A stretch of 64,000 nucleotides of DNA, taken from Streptomyces sp. NBC_01116. Its GTDB lineage: Bacteria; Actinomycetota; Actinomycetes; Streptomycetales; Streptomycetaceae. Below the pieces are notes generated by a model. The model saw only the letters and a list, made by a program, of their open reading frames with translations. It was not told the DNA's origin and did not search any database. Both the position numbers and the translations under genes were made by a program. The stretch is taken from NCBI RefSeq assembly GCF_041435495.1, contig NZ_CP108644.1, positions 1,736,001 through 1,800,000 of the forward strand, given 5' to 3'. Each line of letters opens with the position of its first letter. The stretch's first letter is position 1. Shown here piece after piece: positions 7,711 through 17,174 of this stretch.

Positions 7711-8838
7711 TCACATCAGGGGCGTGAGGAAGCGTCGCAGGGTCTCCTCGTAGCGGGCCGGACCGGCGTTCCACATCGACGCATGCGGAGCCTGCGCCAC
7801 GGCGTGGAGGCTGACCAGGTCCGGGCGGCGGGCGGCGAGCTCGCGGGAGGCGGCCCAGGGGGCGATCGTGTCGTCCGGGCCGTGCAGGATCAGGGTCGGG
7901 GTGCGCAGGGAGGCGGGGGCCGAGGTCTCCAGTACCGGGGCGCGGCTCATCCCGGTCCTGCCCTGGGCGGCGCGGACGGCGAGCGGCAGCAGGGCGGCCG
8001 GGACGCCTCGGGCCGCGGCCAGGGCGCGCAGGGTAACCGGCCAGTCCAGCACCGGGGAGTCGAGGACGAGGCCGCTGATCCGGTCGCGGAGCGGGGACTC
8101 GACCGCGGCGTACAGGGCCATGGTGGCGCCGGTGGACCAGCCGTGGACGATCACGTCGCGGGCCCCGTAGCGCAGGGCCCAGCGGATGGCGGCGTCGAGG
8201 TCGCGCCACTCGGAGGCGCCGAAGTGGCCGAGGCCGTCCGCGGGGCGGGGGGCTCCGGGGTCGCCCCGGTAGGCGAGGTCGAGCACGGGGAAGCGCTGTT
8301 CGCGCAGGAAGCCCATGAGGTTCATGGGGTGGGCCCGGGTGGTGCCGAGGCCGTGCACGGTGATGACCCAGGTGTCGCGGGCGCCGGGGACGTACCAGGC
8401 GGGCAGGGTTCCCAGCTCGCCGGGGATCTCGGCCTCCTGGTGGTCCAGGCCGAGGTCGCGGCTCGGGTCGCCGTCGTACAGGGCGGGGGTGAGCCGCACC
8501 TTCGCGCCCGGTTCGAGGAGCCCCCGGCCGACGCTCTCCAGCCTGCGGACGACGGTGTCGGCGGCCTGGGAGGCCCCTTCGACGACGGGCCCGACGACCG
8601 CGTGGACGTCGGGTCCGGACAGGCCGTAGGTGCCGGGCCTGAGCGCCGAGAAGGACCGGGTCAGGGTGACCTGTCCGGCCGCCGTGGCGTGCACGGTGAG
8701 TCTGCGGTCGGCGGGAAGGGGACGTCCGGGCGCCGCTTTGAGGGCGACGTCGCTGGCGTACCGGCCGGCCGCGACCGCTGTCGCACCGACGCCGAGGATC
8801 GTGGTGACGGCCGTTGCCGTCGCGGTTACCGGGCGCAC
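7711..8838 (-). CDS. Alpha/beta hydrolase with N-terminal membrane anchor
   Basis: About 375 residues. Residues 5-27 (TATATAVTTILGVGATAVAA) form a likely membrane anchor. The hydrolase core has the oxyanion segment VITVHGLGTTRAH near 158-170, the nucleophile elbow HGWSTGATM (Ser near 235), an acid in LHGPDDTIAP and the late histidine in AVAQAPHASMW. This is the fold of prolyl-oligopeptidase-like or thioesterase-like hydrolases; the substrate is unknown. The GTG at 8838 is chosen because the upstream in-frame extension is a low-complexity Arg/Pro/Gly stretch. The class II aldolase gene lies 140 bp upstream on the same strand, so they may share a transcript. Confidence 0.75.
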   Translation of the reverse strand: MRPVTATATAVTTILGVGATAVAAGRYASDVALKAAPGRPLPADRRLTVHATAAGQVTLTRSFSALRPGTYGLSGPDVHAVVGPVVEGASQAADTVVRRLESVGRGLLEPGAKVRLTPALYDGDPSRDLGLDHQEAEIPGELGTLPAWYVPGARDTWVITVHGLGTTRAHPMNLMGFLREQRFPVLDLAYRGDPGAPRPADGLGHFGASEWRDLDAAIRWALRYGARDVIVHGWSTGATMALYAAVESPLRDRISGLVLDSPVLDWPVTLRALAAARGVPAALLPLAVRAAQGRTGMSRAPVLETSAPASLRTPTLILHGPDDTIAPWAASRELAARRPDLVSLHAVAQAPHASMWNAGPARYEETLRRFLTPLM

Positions 8839-8978
8839 CGCTTCAGTGTCGTGGGGCCGGGGGCCGGCTGCCAGTGGACGGGGCCGTCCGGGGCGGACGC
8901 GGCCCGGACCGGGGCTCCGGCGGTTCGCGAGGAGGCCTGCGCGGGGCGTCGGCCCGAGGGCGCGGCGGGAAGCCCGGG

Positions 8979-9638
8979 TCAGCCGGGCTGGCCGTATCCC
9001 TTGAGCGCTTCCGTCACCTCGTCCAGCTGGGCCGCGTCGAGCAGGGCCGGGGTGCGGCCGGGCACGGAGCTCGCGGTGAGCCAGAGGCGGCAGAGCCACT
9101 CCAGTTGGGCGGTGCGCTCGTAGGCCTGGTCGAGGGTGTCGCCGTAGGTGACGGTGCCGTGGTTGGCGAGCAGGCAGCCGGTACGGCCCTCCAGGGCCCC
9201 GAGCATGGCCTCGGCCAGTTCCGGGGTGCCGTAGCGGGCGTAGGCGGCGGTGCGGACGGGGCCGCCGAGGATGGCGGCCGCGTAGTGGACGAGCGGCACC
9301 TCGGTGACGAGGGTGGAGACGGCGGTGGCGTGCACGGCGTGGGTGTGGACCACGGCGGCGGCGCCGGTGGAGCGGTAGACCGCCAGGTGCAGGGGGAGTT
9401 CGCTGGTCGGCCCGAGGTCTCCGAGGACCTGGCGGCCCTCCAGATCGACTCCGACCGCGTCGTGGGGGCCGAGCCGGTCGTAGGGCACCCCGCTGGGCGT
9501 GACCAGGACCAGGTCGCCGACGCGGGCCGACACGTTGCCCGAGGTGCCGACGACGAGGCCGTCCGCCGCGCTGCGGCGGGCGGTCGCGACGACGTCCCGC
9601 CAGATGCGGCCGACGGATTCCGGGTGCTGCTCGCTCAT
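8979..9638 (-). CDS. Class II aldolase/adducin family protein
   Basis: A 219-residue zinc aldolase-like protein of the fuculose-phosphate aldolase/ribulose-phosphate epimerase/methylthioribulose dehydratase superfamily. Visible metal-site residues are Glu80 (TSELPLH), His98 and His100 (VVHTHAVHA) and His160 (LANHGTVTYG), with the phosphate-loop-like segment GTSGNVSAR at 31-39. Substrate specificity cannot be read from this. ATG at 9638; a longer frame to 9830 runs into the regulatory region and is rejected. It is divergent from the phosphate transporter. Confidence 0.82.
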   Translation of the reverse strand: MSEQHPESVGRIWRDVVATARRSAADGLVVGTSGNVSARVGDLVLVTPSGVPYDRLGPHDAVGVDLEGRQVLGDLGPTSELPLHLAVYRSTGAAAVVHTHAVHATAVSTLVTEVPLVHYAAAILGGPVRTAAYARYGTPELAEAMLGALEGRTGCLLANHGTVTYGDTLDQAYERTAQLEWLCRLWLTASSVPGRTPALLDAAQLDEVTEALKGYGQPG

Positions 9639-9846
9639 GGGGCGAGCGTAGGGGGCAAGAGGCGCAACCGGAACGTCACATGGGAGGTGACGGAGGTCTC
9701 TTCCGAGTGCCGAACAGCCGTTCAAAATGTTCGCCAACCGGAGGCAAAGGACAGCCCACGCCCCGCCCCACAGGCGCTGCGGAGCCCCTCCCGCGCACAA
9801 GCGGAGGCGACCCACTCCGTTTGGGGTCACCGCAGCGCCCTGCTCA

Positions 9847-9868
9847 GTTCATCTTCCGTTCATCCAGG
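9847..9868 (+). promoter_or_regulatory. PHO box (PhoP direct repeats) upstream of the Pit transporter
   Basis: Two adjacent 11-bp units, GTTCATCTTCC (9847-9857) and GTTCATCCAGG (9858-9868), match the Streptomyces PhoP box layout of 11-bp direct repeats starting GTTCA. They lie 48 bp upstream of the Pit start codon. PhoP control of a Pit gene is known in S. coelicolor; here it is inferred from the repeats. Weaker GTTC motifs occur near 9720. Confidence 0.75.
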
Positions 9869-9915
9869 TTGCCTACGGTCCACGTGCCACTGACGTCGAA
9901 CGATTGCCTGGGTAA

Positions 9916-11175
9916 ATGGAACACATCACGCTGCTGCTTGCGATTGTGGTCGTGACAGCTCTCGTGTTCGATTTCACGAACGGTTTCCACGACACCGCCA
10001 ACGCGATGGCGACCACCATCTCGACCGGCGCCCTGAAGCCCAAGACAGCGGTGGCGATGTCCGCCGTTCTCAACCTGATCGGCGCGTTCCTGTCGGTGGA
10101 GGTCGCCAAGACGATCTCCGGCGGGATCGTCAACGAAGACGGCATCAGAACCGAGGTCATCTTCGCGGCGCTCGTCGGCGCCATCCTGTGGAATCTCCTT
10201 ACCTGGCTGGTCGGCCTGCCCTCCAGCTCCTCCCACGCCCTGTTCGGCGGACTGATCGGCGCCGCCGTCATGTCGGCCGGCTGGTCCTCGATCAACGGCG
10301 GCACCGTCGTCACCAAGGTGCTGCTGCCCGCGATCGCGGCCCCCCTGGTCGCCGGTATCGCCGCGATGCTGGCCACGCGGCTGACGTACCGGATCAACCG
10401 GAACGTCACCGACGAGGGTCAGCTCAAGTCGACCGCCAAGGGCTACCGGGCCGGACAGATCGCCTCCGCCGGTCTCGTCTCGCTCGCCCACGGCACCAAC
10501 GACGCCCAGAAGACGATGGGCATCATCACCCTGGCGCTGGTCACCAGCGGTGTCCTGGCCCCCGGCTCCAACCCGCCCATGTGGGTCATCGTCTCCGCCG
10601 GTGTGGCCATCGCGCTCGGCACCTACCTCGGCGGCTGGCGCATCATCCGCACGATGGGCAAGGGACTGACCGACCTCCAGCCGCCGCAGGGCTTCGCCGC
10701 CCAGACCAGCGCGGCGACGGTCATCCTGGCCTCCTCGCACCTCGGCTTCTCGCTCTCCACCACCCAGTCCTGCTCCGGTGCCGTCATGGGCGCGGGCCTC
10801 GGCCGCAAGGGGGGCGTGGTCCGCTGGTCCACCGCCACCCGGATGTTCGTCGCCTGGGGGCTGACGCTCCCGGCGGCCGGTCTGATCGGTGCGGGCGCCG
10901 AGTTCCTGACCAAGCAGGGCCCCTGGGGCATCGCCGTCACGGCGGTCATCCTGGTGGGCGGTTCGTTCGCCATCTGGCTGGCCTCGCGCCGCCAGCCGGT
11001 CGACCACACCAACGTCAACGACACGGGCGACGACGAGCCCCAGGGCATCGTCACCACCGCCATGGCGGCGGTCCAGCCGCCGCCCGTCGGCGGCCCGGCC
11101 GCCGACCTCGCATCCACCATCCCGGCCCCCGCCTCGGCGCCCGACGACCCGGCCCGGCCGCCGGCCAAGGTGTAA
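9916..11175 (+). CDS. pit: Low-affinity inorganic phosphate transporter, Pit family
   Basis: A 419-residue membrane carrier. The N-terminal PiT signature is FDFTNGFHDTANAMATTIST (residues 18-37) and the second copy is SLAHGTNDAQKTMGIITLAL near 190-209; this inverted pair is diagnostic of metal-phosphate symporters. About ten hydrophobic segments are visible, and the tail is a Pro/Ala-rich cytosolic extension. It carries phosphate complexed with divalent metal, driven by protons. A PHO box lies directly upstream, so it is probably induced on phosphate limitation despite the low-affinity class. A 76-residue membrane protein follows after 12 bp. Confidence 0.93.
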   Translation: MEHITLLLAIVVVTALVFDFTNGFHDTANAMATTISTGALKPKTAVAMSAVLNLIGAFLSVEVAKTISGGIVNEDGIRTEVIFAALVGAILWNLLTWLVGLPSSSSHALFGGLIGAAVMSAGWSSINGGTVVTKVLLPAIAAPLVAGIAAMLATRLTYRINRNVTDEGQLKSTAKGYRAGQIASAGLVSLAHGTNDAQKTMGIITLALVTSGVLAPGSNPPMWVIVSAGVAIALGTYLGGWRIIRTMGKGLTDLQPPQGFAAQTSAATVILASSHLGFSLSTTQSCSGAVMGAGLGRKGGVVRWSTATRMFVAWGLTLPAAGLIGAGAEFLTKQGPWGIAVTAVILVGGSFAIWLASRRQPVDHTNVNDTGDDEPQGIVTTAMAAVQPPPVGGPAADLASTIPAPASAPDDPARPPAKV

Positions 11176-11187
11176 GGACAGATCCGC

Positions 11188-11418
11188 ATGAAAATCGACT
11201 GGGCAGCCCTCGCCTCCGTCTTCGGTGTCAGCCTGGTGGTCACCGTCGCGCTGGTCGGCCTCTTCACCCTGGGCATCGTCGCCCTCTCCAAGCAGTCCGC
11301 CACGGCCGGAAGCAGTGCTTCCGGCGGGTCGGTGGCGCTGGCGCGCACCGGCGCGTACGCCTGCTTCGCGCTGTGCGTCGCGGCGGTCTCGTACGGGATC
11401 TACCTGATCGTCGCCTGA
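11188..11418 (+). CDS. Small two-helix membrane protein downstream of pit
   Basis: A 76-residue protein with two hydrophobic helices (VFGVSLVVTVALVGLFTLGI near 11-30 and TGAYACFALCVAAVSYGIYL near 54-73) around a Ser/Gly-rich loop. It starts 12 bp after pit with a plausible AAGGA site and ends just before a strong terminator, so the two form a transcription unit. A partner or accessory role to the phosphate carrier is inferred from this arrangement only. Confidence 0.75.
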   Translation: MKIDWAALASVFGVSLVVTVALVGLFTLGIVALSKQSATAGSSASGGSVALARTGAYACFALCVAAVSYGIYLIVA

Positions 11419-11439
11419 CCCCGTACCCCGCACTCCTCC

Positions 11440-11469
11440 GGGCCGGACACACCCTCGTGTGTCCGGCCC
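11440..11469. terminator. Strong hairpin terminator after the pit operon
   Basis: Perfect 13-bp arms GGGCCGGACACAC (11440-11452) and GTGTGTCCGGCCC (11457-11469) around a CCTC loop, 21 bp past the stop of the small membrane protein. It insulates the phosphate operon from the B12 riboswitch that follows. Confidence 0.85.
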
Positions 11470-11529
11470 GATGTGCGTCTGCGCACAGTGGAGCCTCGCA
11501 GGTCAACAGCGAGTTGACGGCTGTTCGCG

Positions 11530-11712
11530 GGCCGTGGTGGACTGCCGGAGCCATTTACGGCGACAGCAGAGGAAGCCGGTGCGAATCCGGCGCGGTCCCG
11601 CCACTGTCACCGGGGAGCACTCCCCCACACCGGAACGTCACGGCCCGCGACACGCGGACTGGAAGGCCGGGGGAACTGCGGATCCGGAAGCCAGGAGACT
11701 CTCGTCGCCGGT
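11530..11712 (+). promoter_or_regulatory. Cobalamin riboswitch
   Basis: The conserved B12 riboswitch core is readable: GAAGCCGGTGCGAATCCGG (starting 11572), then CGCGGTCCCGCCACTGT near 11591-11607, and the B12 box GCCAGGAGACT at 11690-11700, with the peripheral stems between. Adenosylcobalamin binding is expected to lower expression of the downstream B12 genes. The window 11530-11712 is approximate; the core elements fix the position. It precedes a leader ORF and cobD. Confidence 0.93.
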
Positions 11713-11754
11713 CACGTCGAACCAGGGCGCGGACCCTGAGTGAGGACATACGCC

Positions 11755-11823
11755 ATGCCCGGCCGCCGTGCGCCGCTTCCTTTGCCCCCCAGCTCCGGAA
11801 CATCCCTCCCCGCGACCGGCTGA
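11755..11823 (+). CDS. Leader ORF (22 codons) between the B12 riboswitch and cobD
   Basis: ATG at 11755 with GAGGAC 7-8 bases upstream opens a 22-codon frame ending TGA at 11821-11823, three bases before the cobD GTG. The peptide is basic then proline-rich (RRAPLPLPPSS). cobD itself has no good ribosome binding site, so its translation may depend on ribosomes finishing this leader. If so, the riboswitch could act by hiding the leader ribosome binding site. Not tested; a chance frame remains possible. Confidence 0.5.
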   Translation: MPGRRAPLPLPPSSGTSLPATG

Positions 11824-11826
11824 GCC

Positions 11827-12792
11827 GTGCGTGCCGACCGCGTCTTCGCGTACGGCGCCACGGCCGGGATGATCGCCGACACCCTGCTCGGCGACCCCCG
11901 TCGGGGCCACCCCGTCGCCGGATTCGGCCGCGCCGCCGCGCGGGCCGAGTCCTGTCTGTGGCGTGACGACCGGGCTGCGGGCGCCCTGCACACCCTCGTG
12001 TGCGCCGGAGGCGCCGTGGGGGCCGCCGCGCTGACCGCGCGCGCCGTCCGGGGCCGCCCCGCGCTCGCCGTCGCGCTGACCGCCGCCACCGCCTGGTCCG
12101 TCGTCGGGATGACGTCGCTGGGGCGGGAGGCGCGCGCCATCGGCGGCGCCCTGGCCGCCGGGGACCTGGAGGTGGCACGGGAGCGGCTGCCGCATCTGTG
12201 CGGGCGCGATCCGCACTCCCTGGACGGTCCGGGGATCGCCCGAGCGGTCGTCGAGTCGGTCGCCGAGAACACCTCGGACGCCGTCGTCGGCGCGCTGGTG
12301 TGGGGGGCGATCGGCGGGGTTCCGGGGCTCGTCGGCTTCCGGGCGGTGAACACGCTCGACGCGATGGTCGGCCACAAGTCGCCCCGCTACCGCCGGTACG
12401 GCTGGGCCTCGGCCCGCCTGGACGACCTCGCCGGGTGGCCCGGAGCCCGGTTGACGGCCGCGCTGGCCGTGGCGGCGGGCGGGCGGCCGCGGGAGGCCGT
12501 GCGCGCGTGGCGGGCGGACGCGGGGCGTCATCCGAGCCCGAACGCGGGACCGGTGGAAGCCGCGTTCGCCGGAGCGCTCGGCGTACGGCTGGGCGGAACG
12601 CTGGCGTACGCCGGTCGCGTCGAGCACCGGCCGGTGCTGAACGGGGAGTCCGGGCGGGACGTGCGGGGCGCGGACATCGAGCGCGCGGTACGGCTGTCGC
12701 GCCGGGTGAGCACGCTGGCCCTCGGCGTGTGCGTGGCGGGCCGGCTGGTCGCCGGGCGGACGGCGGCGGGACGGAGGCGGGAACGGTCATGA
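11827..12792 (+). CDS. cobD: Adenosylcobinamide-phosphate synthase CobD/CbiB
   Basis: A 321-residue integral membrane protein of the CobD/CbiB family, which joins the aminopropanol (phosphate) arm to cobyric acid. Family features include [15 protein letters not shown] near the start, [20 protein letters not shown], the conserved [20 protein letters not shown] and [32 protein letters not shown] start at 11827, placed three bases after a leader ORF. The stop overlaps a 23-codon ORF (ATGA) that in turn overlaps cobQ. Regulated by the upstream cobalamin riboswitch. Confidence 0.92.
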   Translation: MRADRVFAYGATAGMIADTLLGDPRRGHPVAGFGRAAARAESCLWRDDRAAGALHTLVCAGGAVGAAALTARAVRGRPALAVALTAATAWSVVGMTSLGREARAIGGALAAGDLEVARERLPHLCGRDPHSLDGPGIARAVVESVAENTSDAVVGALVWGAIGGVPGLVGFRAVNTLDAMVGHKSPRYRRYGWASARLDDLAGWPGARLTAALAVAAGGRPREAVRAWRADAGRHPSPNAGPVEAAFAGALGVRLGGTLAYAGRVEHRPVLNGESGRDVRGADIERAVRLSRRVSTLALGVCVAGRLVAGRTAAGRRRERS

Positions 12793-12860
12793 ACGGCCCG
12801 GATGGGAACGCGGTGAACGGTCCGGCGGGGAACGCGGTACGGGAACGGGAGCGGACATGA
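12789..12860 (+). CDS. 23-codon linker ORF overlapping both cobD and cobQ
   Basis: The frame begins in the ATGA that ends cobD (ATG at 12789) and ends in the ATGA that starts cobQ (TGA at 12858-12860). The peptide contains a near-perfect tandem repeat, NGPDGNAV then NGPAGNAV. The arrangement would let ribosomes pass from cobD to cobQ by successive re-initiation. Whether the peptide itself matters is unknown; it could be only a coupling device or chance. Confidence 0.4.
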   Translation: MNGPDGNAVNGPAGNAVRERERT

Positions 12861-14527
12861 GCGGCGGACTGCTGGTCGCGGGGACCACATCGGACGCGGG
12901 CAAGAGCGTCGTCACGGCGGGCATCTGCCGGTGGCTGGTGCGGCGGGGCGTGAAGGTCGCGCCCTTCAAGGCCCAGAACATGTCCCTGAACTCCTTCGTG
13001 ACCCGCCAGGGCGCGGAGATCGGGCGGGCCCAGGCGATGCAGGCGCAGGCCGCCCGGGTGGAGCCGACGGCGCTGATGAACCCGGTGCTGCTGAAGCCCG
13101 GCAGCGACCGGTCCAGCCAGGTGGTCCTGATGGGGAAGCCGGTCGGCGAGATGAGCGCCCGGGGGTACCACGGGGGCCGTCAGGAGGCGCTGCTCGGGAC
13201 GGTGACAGAGTGCCTGGAGCAGCTGAGGGCCACGTACGACGCGGTCATCTGCGAAGGAGCCGGGTCCCCGGCCGAGATCAATCTGCGGCGCACGGACATC
13301 GTGAACATGGGGATCGCGCGGGCCGCGAGGTTCCCGGTCCTGGTGGTCGGGGACATCGACCGGGGCGGGGTCTTCGCTTCCTTCTTCGGGACGACGGCGC
13401 TGCTGGGCGCGGAGGACCAGTCGCTCGTCGCGGGCTATCTGGTGAACAAGTTCCGGGGCGACGTCTCGCTGCTGGAGCCGGGCCTGGACATGCTGTTCGA
13501 GCTGACCGGGCGGCGGACGTACGGAGTTCTGCCGTACGCCCACGGGCTCGGCATCGACGAGGAGGACGGCCTGCGGGTGTCCCTGCGGGGTGCGGTGCGG
13601 GAGTCGGTCGTGGCTCCCCCGCACGGCGAGGACGTGCTGCGGGTGGCGGTCTGCGCGGTGCCGCTGATGTCGAACTTCACGGACGTGGACGCGCTGGCCG
13701 CCGAACCGGGCGTCGTCGTGCGGTTCGTGGACCGGGCTGAGGAGCTGGCCGACGCGGACCTGGTGATCGTGCCCGGGACGCGCGGCACGGTGAAGGCGCT
13801 GGCCTGGCTGCGCGAGCGGGGCCTCGCGGACGCGCTGGCGCGGCGGGCGGCGGAGGGCCGGCCGGTGCTGGGGATCTGCGGCGGGTTCCAGGTGCTCGGT
13901 GAGCGGATCGAGGACGAGGTGGAGTCGCGGGCGGGGGTCGTGGACGGGCTCGGCCTGCTGCCGGTGCGCATCCGCTTCGACCGGGACAAGACGCTGGCGC
14001 GGCCGGTGGGTTCGGCGCTGGGCGAGCCGGTGGAGGGGTACGAGATCCACCACGGGGTGGCCGATGTGCGGGGCGGGGAGCCGTTCCTCGACGGGTGCCG
14101 GGTGGGGACCGTGTGGGGGACGCACTGGCACGGGTCGCTGGAGAGCGACGCGTTCCGGCGGCGGTTCCTGGTGGAGGTGGCCCGGGCCGCCGGGCGGCGG
14201 TTCGTGCCGGCGCCGGACACGAGTTTCGGGGTGTTGCGGGAGGAGCAGCTGGACCGGCTCGGGGATCTGGTGGAGGAGCACGCGGACACGGACGCGTTGT
14301 GGCGGTTGATCGAAGGCGGGGCGCCTCCCGGGTTGCCGTTCGTGCCGCCGGGGGCGCCACCGTCGGGTGCGGGTGCGGGTGCTCCGGAGAGCCGGGGCGC
14401 TGCCCCGGACCCCGCTCCTCCATCGCCGGAGGGGCTTGAAACGGCTCCGCCGGAGAAGCGAGGAGAAGCCCCGAGGCCCCACGGGTCCGGCACTACTGAT
14501 GTTGACATCCATGAGGAGGCCTTGTGA
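12857..14527 (+). CDS. cobQ: Cobyric acid synthase CobQ
   Basis: A 556-residue glutamine-dependent amidase that adds amides to adenosylcobyrinate a,c-diamide. N-terminal ATP-binding domain: [30 protein letters not shown] and [10 protein letters not shown]. Middle: [18 protein letters not shown]-terminal class I amidotransferase: [12 protein letters not shown] with the nucleophile Cys near residue 341 and YEIHHGV near 396. The last 65 or so residues are an unusual Ala/Pro/Gly extension beyond the family end; its DNA carries a GC-rich motif found scattered in Streptomyces intergenic regions. The stop overlaps the chelatase start. Confidence 0.93.
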   Translation: MSGGLLVAGTTSDAGKSVVTAGICRWLVRRGVKVAPFKAQNMSLNSFVTRQGAEIGRAQAMQAQAARVEPTALMNPVLLKPGSDRSSQVVLMGKPVGEMSARGYHGGRQEALLGTVTECLEQLRATYDAVICEGAGSPAEINLRRTDIVNMGIARAARFPVLVVGDIDRGGVFASFFGTTALLGAEDQSLVAGYLVNKFRGDVSLLEPGLDMLFELTGRRTYGVLPYAHGLGIDEEDGLRVSLRGAVRESVVAPPHGEDVLRVAVCAVPLMSNFTDVDALAAEPGVVVRFVDRAEELADADLVIVPGTRGTVKALAWLRERGLADALARRAAEGRPVLGICGGFQVLGERIEDEVESRAGVVDGLGLLPVRIRFDRDKTLARPVGSALGEPVEGYEIHHGVADVRGGEPFLDGCRVGTVWGTHWHGSLESDAFRRRFLVEVARAAGRRFVPAPDTSFGVLREEQLDRLGDLVEEHADTDALWRLIEGGAPPGLPFVPPGAPPSGAGAGAPESRGAAPDPAPPSPEGLETAPPEKRGEAPRPHGSGTTDVDIHEEAL

Positions 14528-16575
14528 GTACGCCGTATCCCTTCACCGCGATCGTCGGGCAGGACGACCTGCGGCTCGGGCTGTTGCTGAACGCGGTCAG
14601 TCCGGCCGTCGGCGGGGTGCTCGTGCGGGGCGAGAAGGGGACCGCCAAGTCCACCGCCGTGCGGGCGCTCGCCGCGCTCGTGCCGGAGGTGCCCGTCGTG
14701 CCGGGGTGCCGGTTCTCCTGTGATCCCGTCTCGCCCGATCCGGCGTGTCCCGACGGGCCGCACGCGGAGGCCGCCGGTGTGTCGCGGCCCGCGCGGACCG
14801 TGGAGCTGCCCGTCGGCGCGTCCGAGGACCGGCTCGTGGGAGCGCTGGACATCGAGCGCGCGCTGTCGGAGGGCGTGAAGGCGTTCGAGCCGGGGCTGCT
14901 GGCCGACGCGCACCGCGGCATCCTGTACGTCGACGAGGTCAACCTGCTCCACGACCACCTGGTGGACCTGCTGCTGGACGCGGCGGCCATGGGCGCCTCG
15001 TACGTCGAGCGCGAGGGCGTCTCCGTACGGCATGCGGCACGGTTCCTGCTGGTCGGGACGATGAACCCGGAAGAGGGCGAGCTGCGGCCGCAGTTGCTGG
15101 ACCGGTTCGGGCTGACCGTCGAGGTGGCCGCCTCCCGGGACACCGACGAGCGGGTCGAGGTCGTGCGGCGCAGGCTCGCGTACGACGACGATCCCGAGGG
15201 CTTCGCCGGCCGTTGGGCCGAAGAGGAGGAGGCGCTGCGGGAGCGGATCGCCGCCGCGCGCGCCCTGCTGACCCGGGTCGTGCTCGGTGACGGCGTGTTG
15301 CGGCAGATCGCCGCGACCTGCGCCGCGTTCGAGGTCGACGGGATGCGGGCCGACATCGTGATGGCCCGTACCGCGACCGCGCTGGCCGCCTGGGCGGGCC
15401 GGGAGGAGGTCACCGCCGACGATGTGCGGCAGGCCGCTCTGCTCGCGCTCCCCCACCGGCGTCGCCGCAACCCGTTCGACGCGCCCGGCCTGGACGAGGA
15501 CAAGCTCGACCAGACCCTGGACGAGGCAGGTCCGCAGGCGGACGACGACGGCGACGACCAGCCCGATCCCGATCCCGACGGGGGCGGGAACGATGACGGC
15601 GGTGGTGGCGGTGGCGGCGTACCGCCCCAGGCCGACGGCGACCGTACCCAGCCGCAGGGCGAGGGCGACAGCGGTGGCGACACGCCGTCGCAGGCCCCTG
15701 GAGGCACTCCCGACGCGCCCGGCCGGTCCACCGGGGCCGAGCAGCAGCCCGTGGCGTCCGCCGAGCCGTTCCGGACGAAGATGCTCAGCGTGCCGGGGCT
15801 CGGCGAGGGCGCCGCGGGGCGGCGCTCCCGGGCCCGTACCGAGCACGGGCGCACCACCGGCGCCCGCCGCCCGCGGGGGTCGCTGACCAAGCTGCACCTG
15901 GCCGCGACCGTGCAGGCCGCCGCCCCGCACCAGCGGGCGCGCGGGCGCTCCGGGCGCGGGCTCGTGGTGCGCCGGGACGATCTGCGGCAGGCGACCCGGG
16001 AGGGGCGTGAGGGCAACCTCGTGCTGTTCGTCGTGGACGCGTCGGGCTCGATGGCGGCCCGGCAGCGGATGAGCGCGGTCAAGGGGGCCGTGCTGTCGCT
16101 GCTGCTCGACGCCTACCAGCGGCGGGACAAGGTCGGCCTGGTCACCTTCCGGGGCAAGGACGCCGAGGTGGCACTGCCGCCGACCTCCTCCGTGGACGCG
16201 GCGGCCTCCCGTCTGGAGTCGCTGCCGACCGGGGGCCGCACCCCGCTGGCCGCCGGGCTGCTCAAGGCGCACGACGTGCTGCGGGTCGAGCGGCTGCGCG
16301 ATCCGTCGCGGCGACCGCTGCTCGTCGTGGTCACGGACGGCCGGGCGACCGGCGGGCCGGAGCCGGTGGCGCTCGCGGGGCGGGCCGGGCGGCTGCACCG
16401 CTCGGAGGGGACGGCATCCGTCGTCGTGGACTGCGAGTCGGGGTACGTACGCCTCGGTCTCGCCGGGGAGTTGGCCCGGGAACTGGGAGGCACCGCCGTC
16501 ACGCTCGACGAGCTGCGGGCCGACTCGATCGCCGGGCTCGTCAAGGACGTCACCGCAGCCGGGAGGGCCGCTTAA
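14524..16575 (+). CDS. Putative cobaltochelatase, ChlI-ChlD-type AAA/vWA fusion
   Basis: A 683-residue magnesium-chelatase-like protein. The N-terminal AAA module has Walker [10 protein letters not shown] (37-45), Walker [13 protein letters not shown] near 140 and the arginine-finger region [11 protein letters not shown] long acidic, Asp/Gly/Pro-rich linker spans about residues 330-420. The C-terminal von Willebrand A domain has the MIDAS motif [12 protein letters not shown] near 504 and [10 protein letters not shown]. Such fusions sit in B12 operons and are taken to insert cobalt together with a CobN-type subunit, which is not in this window. GTG at 14524 overlaps the cobQ stop; the end overlaps cobO by one base. 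Confidence 0.85.
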   Translation: MSTPYPFTAIVGQDDLRLGLLLNAVSPAVGGVLVRGEKGTAKSTAVRALAALVPEVPVVPGCRFSCDPVSPDPACPDGPHAEAAGVSRPARTVELPVGASEDRLVGALDIERALSEGVKAFEPGLLADAHRGILYVDEVNLLHDHLVDLLLDAAAMGASYVEREGVSVRHAARFLLVGTMNPEEGELRPQLLDRFGLTVEVAASRDTDERVEVVRRRLAYDDDPEGFAGRWAEEEEALRERIAAARALLTRVVLGDGVLRQIAATCAAFEVDGMRADIVMARTATALAAWAGREEVTADDVRQAALLALPHRRRRNPFDAPGLDEDKLDQTLDEAGPQADDDGDDQPDPDPDGGGNDDGGGGGGGVPPQADGDRTQPQGEGDSGGDTPSQAPGGTPDAPGRSTGAEQQPVASAEPFRTKMLSVPGLGEGAAGRRSRARTEHGRTTGARRPRGSLTKLHLAATVQAAAPHQRARGRSGRGLVVRRDDLRQATREGREGNLVLFVVDASGSMAARQRMSAVKGAVLSLLLDAYQRRDKVGLVTFRGKDAEVALPPTSSVDAAASRLESLPTGGRTPLAAGLLKAHDVLRVERLRDPSRRPLLVVVTDGRATGGPEPVALAGRAGRLHRSEGTASVVVDCESGYVRLGLAGELARELGGTAVTLDELRADSIAGLVKDVTAAGRAA

Positions 16576-17174
16576 TGCCGCAGGGACAGCCGACATCGGT
16601 GCCGGACGACGGGCTCACCACCCGTCAGCGGCGCAACCGCCCGCTCCTGTTCGTCCACACGGGCATAGGCAAGGGCAAGTCGACGGCGGCCTTCGGGCTG
16701 GCGTTGCGGGCCTGGAACCAGGGCTGGCCGATCGGGGTGTTCCAGTTCGTGAAGTCCGCGAAGTGGAAGGTCGGCGAGGAGAACGCGCTGAAGGTCCTCG
16801 GAGCGAGCGGCGAGGGCGGCACCGTCGACTGGCACAAGATGGGCGAGGGCTGGTCCTGGGTCCAGCGCGACGGTCAGCTGGACAACGAGGAGAAGGCCCG
16901 TGAGGGCTGGGAGCAGGTCAAGCGCGACCTGGCGGCCGAGACGTACAAGCTGTACGTGCTCGACGAGTTCGCCTATCCGATGCACTGGGGCTGGATCGAC
17001 ACCGACGAGGTCGTCGAGGTGATGCGGAACCGGCCCGGCACCCAGCATGTGGTGATCACCGGCCGGAACGCGCCGGACAAGCTGATCGAAGCCGCCGACC
17101 TGGTGACCGACATGTCGAAGGTCAAGCACCCGATGGACGCGGGGCAGAAGGGCCAGAGGGGCATCGAGTGGTGA
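16575..17174 (+). CDS. cobO: Cob(I)yrinic acid a,c-diamide adenosyltransferase
   Basis: A 199-residue CobO/BtuR-type adenosyltransferase that attaches the 5-prime-deoxyadenosyl group to cobalt. The nucleotide loop is LLFVHTGIGKGKSTAAFGLA near residue 30. Other family features are QFVKSAKWKVGEE, the VLDEFAYPMHWGWIDTDEV segment and VITGRNAPDKLIEAADLVTD. Its ATG shares one base with the chelatase stop, and its own stop overlaps the cobB start, so the operon is tightly coupled. Confidence 0.95.
   Translation: MPQGQPTSVPDDGLTTRQRRNRPLLFVHTGIGKGKSTAAFGLALRAWNQGWPIGVFQFVKSAKWKVGEENALKVLGASGEGGTVDWHKMGEGWSWVQRDGQLDNEEKAREGWEQVKRDLAAETYKLYVLDEFAYPMHWGWIDTDEVVEVMRNRPGTQHVVITGRNAPDKLIEAADLVTDMSKVKHPMDAGQKGQRGIEW

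Noticed and set aside
9719..9740. A second PHO box at GTTCAAAATGTTCGCC
   Set aside because: The repeat spacing is 9 rather than 11 bp and the units diverge; the site at 9847-9868 is much better.
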